This document shows positions 60,985-64,000 of a DNA stretch of 64,000 bases, piece after piece. The notes below the pieces were generated by a model. It saw only the letters and a list, made by a program, of their open reading frames with translations, ran no database searches and was not told where the DNA came from. This stretch comes from HK1 sp965215295 (GTDB lineage Bacteria > Pseudomonadota > Gammaproteobacteria > HK1). Each line of letters begins with the position of its first letter. Positions within the stretch are counted from its first letter, which is position 1. The stretch lies in contig OZ244045.1 in assembly GCA_965215295.1 (NCBI GenBank), positions 186,001-250,000 of the forward strand, read 5' to 3'. The position numbers and the translations under genes are program-made.

Positions 60985-63900
60985 ATGAATGAAACGCTCG
61001 AACGGCCGCGGCAGATCCGCAAGTTCAATCCGGGGACGTTCCAGTCCGATGAGGAAGTGATCAGCCAATTCGTGGTCAGGAACCGCGAGCTGGGTACCGT
61101 GCTGGATGTTCTCCGCGGCAACATCGGTTCACCGTCATGCCAGCACGTTCTGCTCATCGCACCTCGTGGCCGCGGAAAGACCATGATGCTGGCCCGCGTC
61201 GCCGCGGAGTTGCGCACCGACCGCGAGTTCTCCGAACGGCTGTTACCCGTCCGCTTCATGGAAGAAAGCCAGGAGATATTCAATCTGGCCGACTTCTGGC
61301 TTGAATCGTTGTTCTACCTCGCCCGAGAGCACGTGACGCGCGATTTGGGTCTCTCGCAGGAGTTGCGAGACGTGCATGCCGCCTTGGCGGCCGAATGGCA
61401 GGGCAGGGAACTGGAGGAGCGCGCTCGCGCGGCCGTTCTGGAGACAGCGGATCGGCTCGGAAGGCAGCTCGTCCTCATGGTCGAGAACCTGCAAGCGCTG
61501 TGCGGGGACGTGGATGACGACTTCGGTTGGCAGCTTCGCAAGGCATTGCAGTCGGAGTCCCAAATCATCCTGCTCGCCACCGCCACCAGTCGTTTCAAGG
61601 AGCTGGACAACGCGCAACATGCGTTCTTCGAGCTGTTCCGGATCGTCCGTCTGGATCCGTTGGATACCGGCGAATGCCGGCGGCTGTGGCAAATGGTGAA
61701 CGGCGACGCGGTGAGCGAGAGAGAGATCAGGCCGCTGCAGATTCTGACCGGCGGTGATCCTCGCCTCCTGATCATCATTGGTGAATTCGCACGGCATCGA
61801 TCCCTGCGTCAGTTGATGGAAGAGTTGGTGAGGCTGATCGACGACCACACCGAGTACTTCCGCGGGCACTTGGAGGTTTTCGCAAAGGCCGAGCGCCGCG
61901 TCTATCTTGCCGTGATCGACCTCTGGCAACCATCAACCACCGGAGAGATCGCGTCGCGGGCACGAATGGGCGTTCGCGCCGTATCGGCCCTGCTCGGCAG
62001 GCTCGTCGAACGGGGCGCGGTGATCGTGGAAGGCAATGGCAAAAGGCGGATGTATGCAGCCGCCCAGCGCCTCTACAGCATCTACTACAAACTGCGACGC
62101 GAACGCGACGAGGCAGCCATCGTTCGTAATCTGATCCACTTCATGGTGGTGTTCTACACCAAAACCGAACTGGCTGAGATGGCTGGCCGGCTAAGTTCGG
62201 AGGCGGCGCAATGGCCGGCCATCCGCGAGGGAATCAAGCGGGCGATAGCGGAAGCGCCACAAATCGGCCGTATCTTCTCCGGTGAGGAATGGCAGAGCAT
62301 CAGGCAGGCATCCGAGCAAGCCACGGCTACAGACGACAAAGCGCTGGTCAACGGAGGAGTCACACAAGGACAGATCGGCGAAGCCCAAGGGGCGATGGCG
62401 ACCTACAACGAGGTGGTCGAGCGATTTGGAGACAGTGACGTGCCCGAGCTTCAGGCGCAGGTCGCTGAAGCGCTGGTCAACAGAGGAGTCACACAAGGAC
62501 GGTCCGGCGAAGCCCAAGGGGCGATGGCGACCTACGACGAGGTGGTCGAGCGATTTGGAGACAGCGACGTGCCCGAGCTTCAGGTGCAGGTCGCCATGGC
62601 TTTGTTCAACAGAGGAGTGACACAAGGACGGTCCGGCGAAGCCCAAGAGGCGATGGCGACCTACGACGAGGTGGTCGAGCGATTTGGGGACAGCGACATG
62701 CCCGAGCTTCAGGTGCAGGTCGCTAAAGCGCTGGCCAACAAAGCAATCACGCAAGGACAGATCGGCGAAGCCCAAGGGGCGATGGCGACCTGCGACAAGG
62801 TGGTCGAGCGATTTGGGGACATCGATGTGCCCGAGCTTCAGGTGTCGGTCGCCATGGCTTTGTTCAACAGAGGAGTCACGCAAGGACGGTCCGGCGAAGC
62901 CCAAGGGGCGATGGCGACCTACGACGAGGTGGTCGAGCGATTTGGGGACAGTGACGTGCCCGAGCTTCAGGTGCATGTCGCCATGGCTTTGTTCAACAGA
63001 GCAATCACGCAAGGACAGATCGGCGAAGCCCAAGCGGAGATGGCGACCTACGACGAGGTGGTCGAGCGATTTGGGAACAGCGACATGCCCGAGCTTCAGG
63101 TGCCGGTCGCTGAAGCGCTGGTCAACAGAGGAGTCACACAAGGACAGATCGGCGAAGCCCAAGGGGCGATGGCGACCTACGACGAGGTGGTCGGGCGATT
63201 TGGAGACAGTGACGTGCCCGAGCTTCAGGTGCGGGTCGCTAAAGCGCTGGTCAACAGAGGAGTCACACAAGAGTGGCTCGGCGAAACCGAGAGTGGGGTG
63301 GTGACCTACGACGAGGTGGTCGAGCGATTTGGAGACAGTGACGTGCCCGAACTTCAGGTGCAAGTCGCTAGAGCGCTGGTCAACAGAGGAGTCACGCAAG
63401 GACAGTCCGGCGAAGTCCCAGCGGCGATGGCGACCTGCGACGAGGTGGTCGAGCGATTTGGGGACAGTGACATGCCCGAGCTTCAGGTGCAGGTCGCTAA
63501 AGCGCTGGTCAACAGAGGAGTCACGCAAGGACAGTCCGGCGAAGCCCAAGGGGTGATGGCGACCTGCGACGAGGTGGTCGAGCGATTTGGGGACAGTGAC
63601 ATGCCCGAGCTTCAGGTGCAGGTCGCTAAAGCGCTGGTCAACAGAGGAGTCACGCAAGGACAGTCCGGCGAAGCCCAAGGGGTGATGGCGACCTGCGACG
63701 AGGTGGTCGAGCGATTTGGGGACAGCGATGTGCCCGAGCTTCAGGTGCAGGTCGCTCAAGCGCTGGTCCACAAAGCAGTCACGCAAGGACAGGTCGGTGA
63801 AGCCCAAGGGGCGATGGCGACCTGCGACGAGGTGGTCGAGCGATTTGGGGACAGCGACGTGCCCGAGCTTCAGGTGCGGGTCGCCCAAGCGCTGGTCCAC

Positions 63901-64000
63901 AAAGCAATCACGCAAGGACAGATCGGCGAAGCCCAAGCGGCGATTACCACGTGCGACAAGGCGGTCGCATGTTTCAAAGACAGCGACGCACCGGAAATAA
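60985..64000 (+). CDS. P-loop ATPase with tandem 43-residue TPR-like repeats (3' end outside window)
   Basis: The frame opens at ATG 60985 and stays open to the window edge, at least 1005 residues. Residues about 1-400 are an AAA-like ATPase: Walker A APRGRGKT (Lys65), a Walker B-like LVLMVEN in which Glu167-Asn168 replace Asp-Glu, then a winged helix (STTGEIASRARMGVRAVSALL). From residue about 452 come at least 13 repeats of 43 residues (ALVNRGVTQGQ...ATYDEVVERFGDSDVPELQ), typical of TPR-type helical hairpins. GAAGGGG precedes the start. It forms an operon with the ATPase upstream. The repeats probably bind a partner; no function is known. Confidence 0.8.
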   Translation, partial: MNETLERPRQIRKFNPGTFQSDEEVISQFVVRNRELGTVLDVLRGNIGSPSCQHVLLIAPRGRGKTMMLARVAAELRTDREFSERLLPVRFMEESQEIFNLADFWLESLFYLAREHVTRDLGLSQELRDVHAALAAEWQGRELEERARAAVLETADRLGRQLVLMVENLQALCGDVDDDFGWQLRKALQSESQIILLATATSRFKELDNAQHAFFELFRIVRLDPLDTGECRRLWQMVNGDAVSEREIRPLQILTGGDPRLLIIIGEFARHRSLRQLMEELVRLIDDHTEYFRGHLEVFAKAERRVYLAVIDLWQPSTTGEIASRARMGVRAVSALLGRLVERGAVIVEGNGKRRMYAAAQRLYSIYYKLRRERDEAAIVRNLIHFMVVFYTKTELAEMAGRLSSEAAQWPAIREGIKRAIAEAPQIGRIFSGEEWQSIRQASEQATATDDKALVNGGVTQGQIGEAQGAMATYNEVVERFGDSDVPELQAQVAEALVNRGVTQGRSGEAQGAMATYDEVVERFGDSDVPELQVQVAMALFNRGVTQGRSGEAQEAMATYDEVVERFGDSDMPELQVQVAKALANKAITQGQIGEAQGAMATCDKVVERFGDIDVPELQVSVAMALFNRGVTQGRSGEAQGAMATYDEVVERFGDSDVPELQVHVAMALFNRAITQGQIGEAQAEMATYDEVVERFGNSDMPELQVPVAEALVNRGVTQGQIGEAQGAMATYDEVVGRFGDSDVPELQVRVAKALVNRGVTQEWLGETESGVVTYDEVVERFGDSDVPELQVQVARALVNRGVTQGQSGEVPAAMATCDEVVERFGDSDMPELQVQVAKALVNRGVTQGQSGEAQGVMATCDEVVERFGDSDMPELQVQVAKALVNRGVTQGQSGEAQGVMATCDEVVERFGDSDVPELQVQVAQALVHKAVTQGQVGEAQGAMATCDEVVERFGDSDVPELQVRVAQALVHKAITQGQIGEAQAAITTCDKAVACFKDSDAPEI
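62338..64000 (+). repeat. 129-bp tandem repeat array encoding TPR-like units
   Basis: At least 13 units spaced exactly 129 bp, marked by the position of the ATGGCGACC word or its variant (62395, 62524, 62653, 62782, 62911, 63040, 63169, 63298, 63427, 63556, 63685, 63814, 63943). Neighbouring units around 63427-63685 are almost the same, which suggests recent expansion. The array continues past the window edge. Confidence 0.95.

Noticed and set aside
62338..64000. Regular repeats as a CRISPR array
   Set aside because: The repeats are 129 bp, directly adjoining without unique spacers, and stay in one reading frame encoding TPR-like units.

Overview
The window is high-GC DNA from a Gram-negative bacterium, most likely a gammaproteobacterium. 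The evidence is the gene order bamA-skp-lpxD-fabZ-lpxA-lpxB-rnhB-dnaE-accA, the order secG-tRNA-Leu(GAG)-nuoA, and a full nuoA-N operon with separate nuoC and nuoD. The genus cannot be read from the sequence alone.

Layout. (1) 1-10190: outer-membrane and lipid A genes, tightly packed with several ATGA overlaps, then dnaE and accA. (2) 10272-11498: tpiA, secG and tRNA-Leu. (3) 11552-26721: the fourteen-gene complex I operon. It is compact except for two GC-rich low-complexity spacers before nuoM and nuoN. (4) 26722-31823: a repeat-bearing intergenic region, a Uma2-family gene with a coiled-coil tail, convergent psd with two tRNAs (Ala-CGC, Arg-CCU) upstream of it, and a radical-SAM arsS-like gene with two associated transferase genes. 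(5) 32099-37028: mrcB (PBP1b), followed after 4 bp by a broken polymerase/ligase-like gene and a chimeric scar. (6) 37031-38143: amrS. (7) 38428-59376: a surface-polysaccharide locus with an ExoA-like GT2, five GT4 glycosyltransferases, a Wzx-type flippase and two giant Wzy/WaaL-like genes. (8) 59377-64000: a promoter with repeated operator-like palindromes, followed by a two-gene P-loop ATPase operon. The second ATPase carries a long tandem TPR array and runs off the window.

The most unusual content is a family of three O-antigen polymerase/ligase-like membrane proteins (34458, 40833, 47011). In each, the periplasmic loop between the N-terminal membrane block and the C-terminal catalytic-type segment is replaced by leucine-rich repeats of the plant-like LxGxIPPELG type. 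The repeats are divided into modules, each opened by a cap resembling the plant LRR N-terminal domain. Copy 1 has two modules; copies 2 and 3 have nine, about 40 LRRs in copy 2. Only copy 2 is an intact frame (2033 residues). Copies 1 and 3 each carry one frameshift, at different sites. Scars show how the family grew: truncated glycosyltransferase starts follow copies 1 and 2, a 136-bp piece of mrcB is fused to one of them, and copies 2 and 3 share a stretch of about 1.8 kb with no visible difference.

How the genes fit together: regions 1 and 5 to 7 all serve the cell envelope (BAM, lipid A, peptidoglycan, surface glycan). The GT4 enzymes, flippase and polymerase/ligase form a Wzx/Wzy-style pathway, but the initiating sugar-phosphate transferase and a chain-length regulator are not in this window. 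The ATPase/TPR operon at the end looks like an accessory module under its own repressor; its function is unknown.
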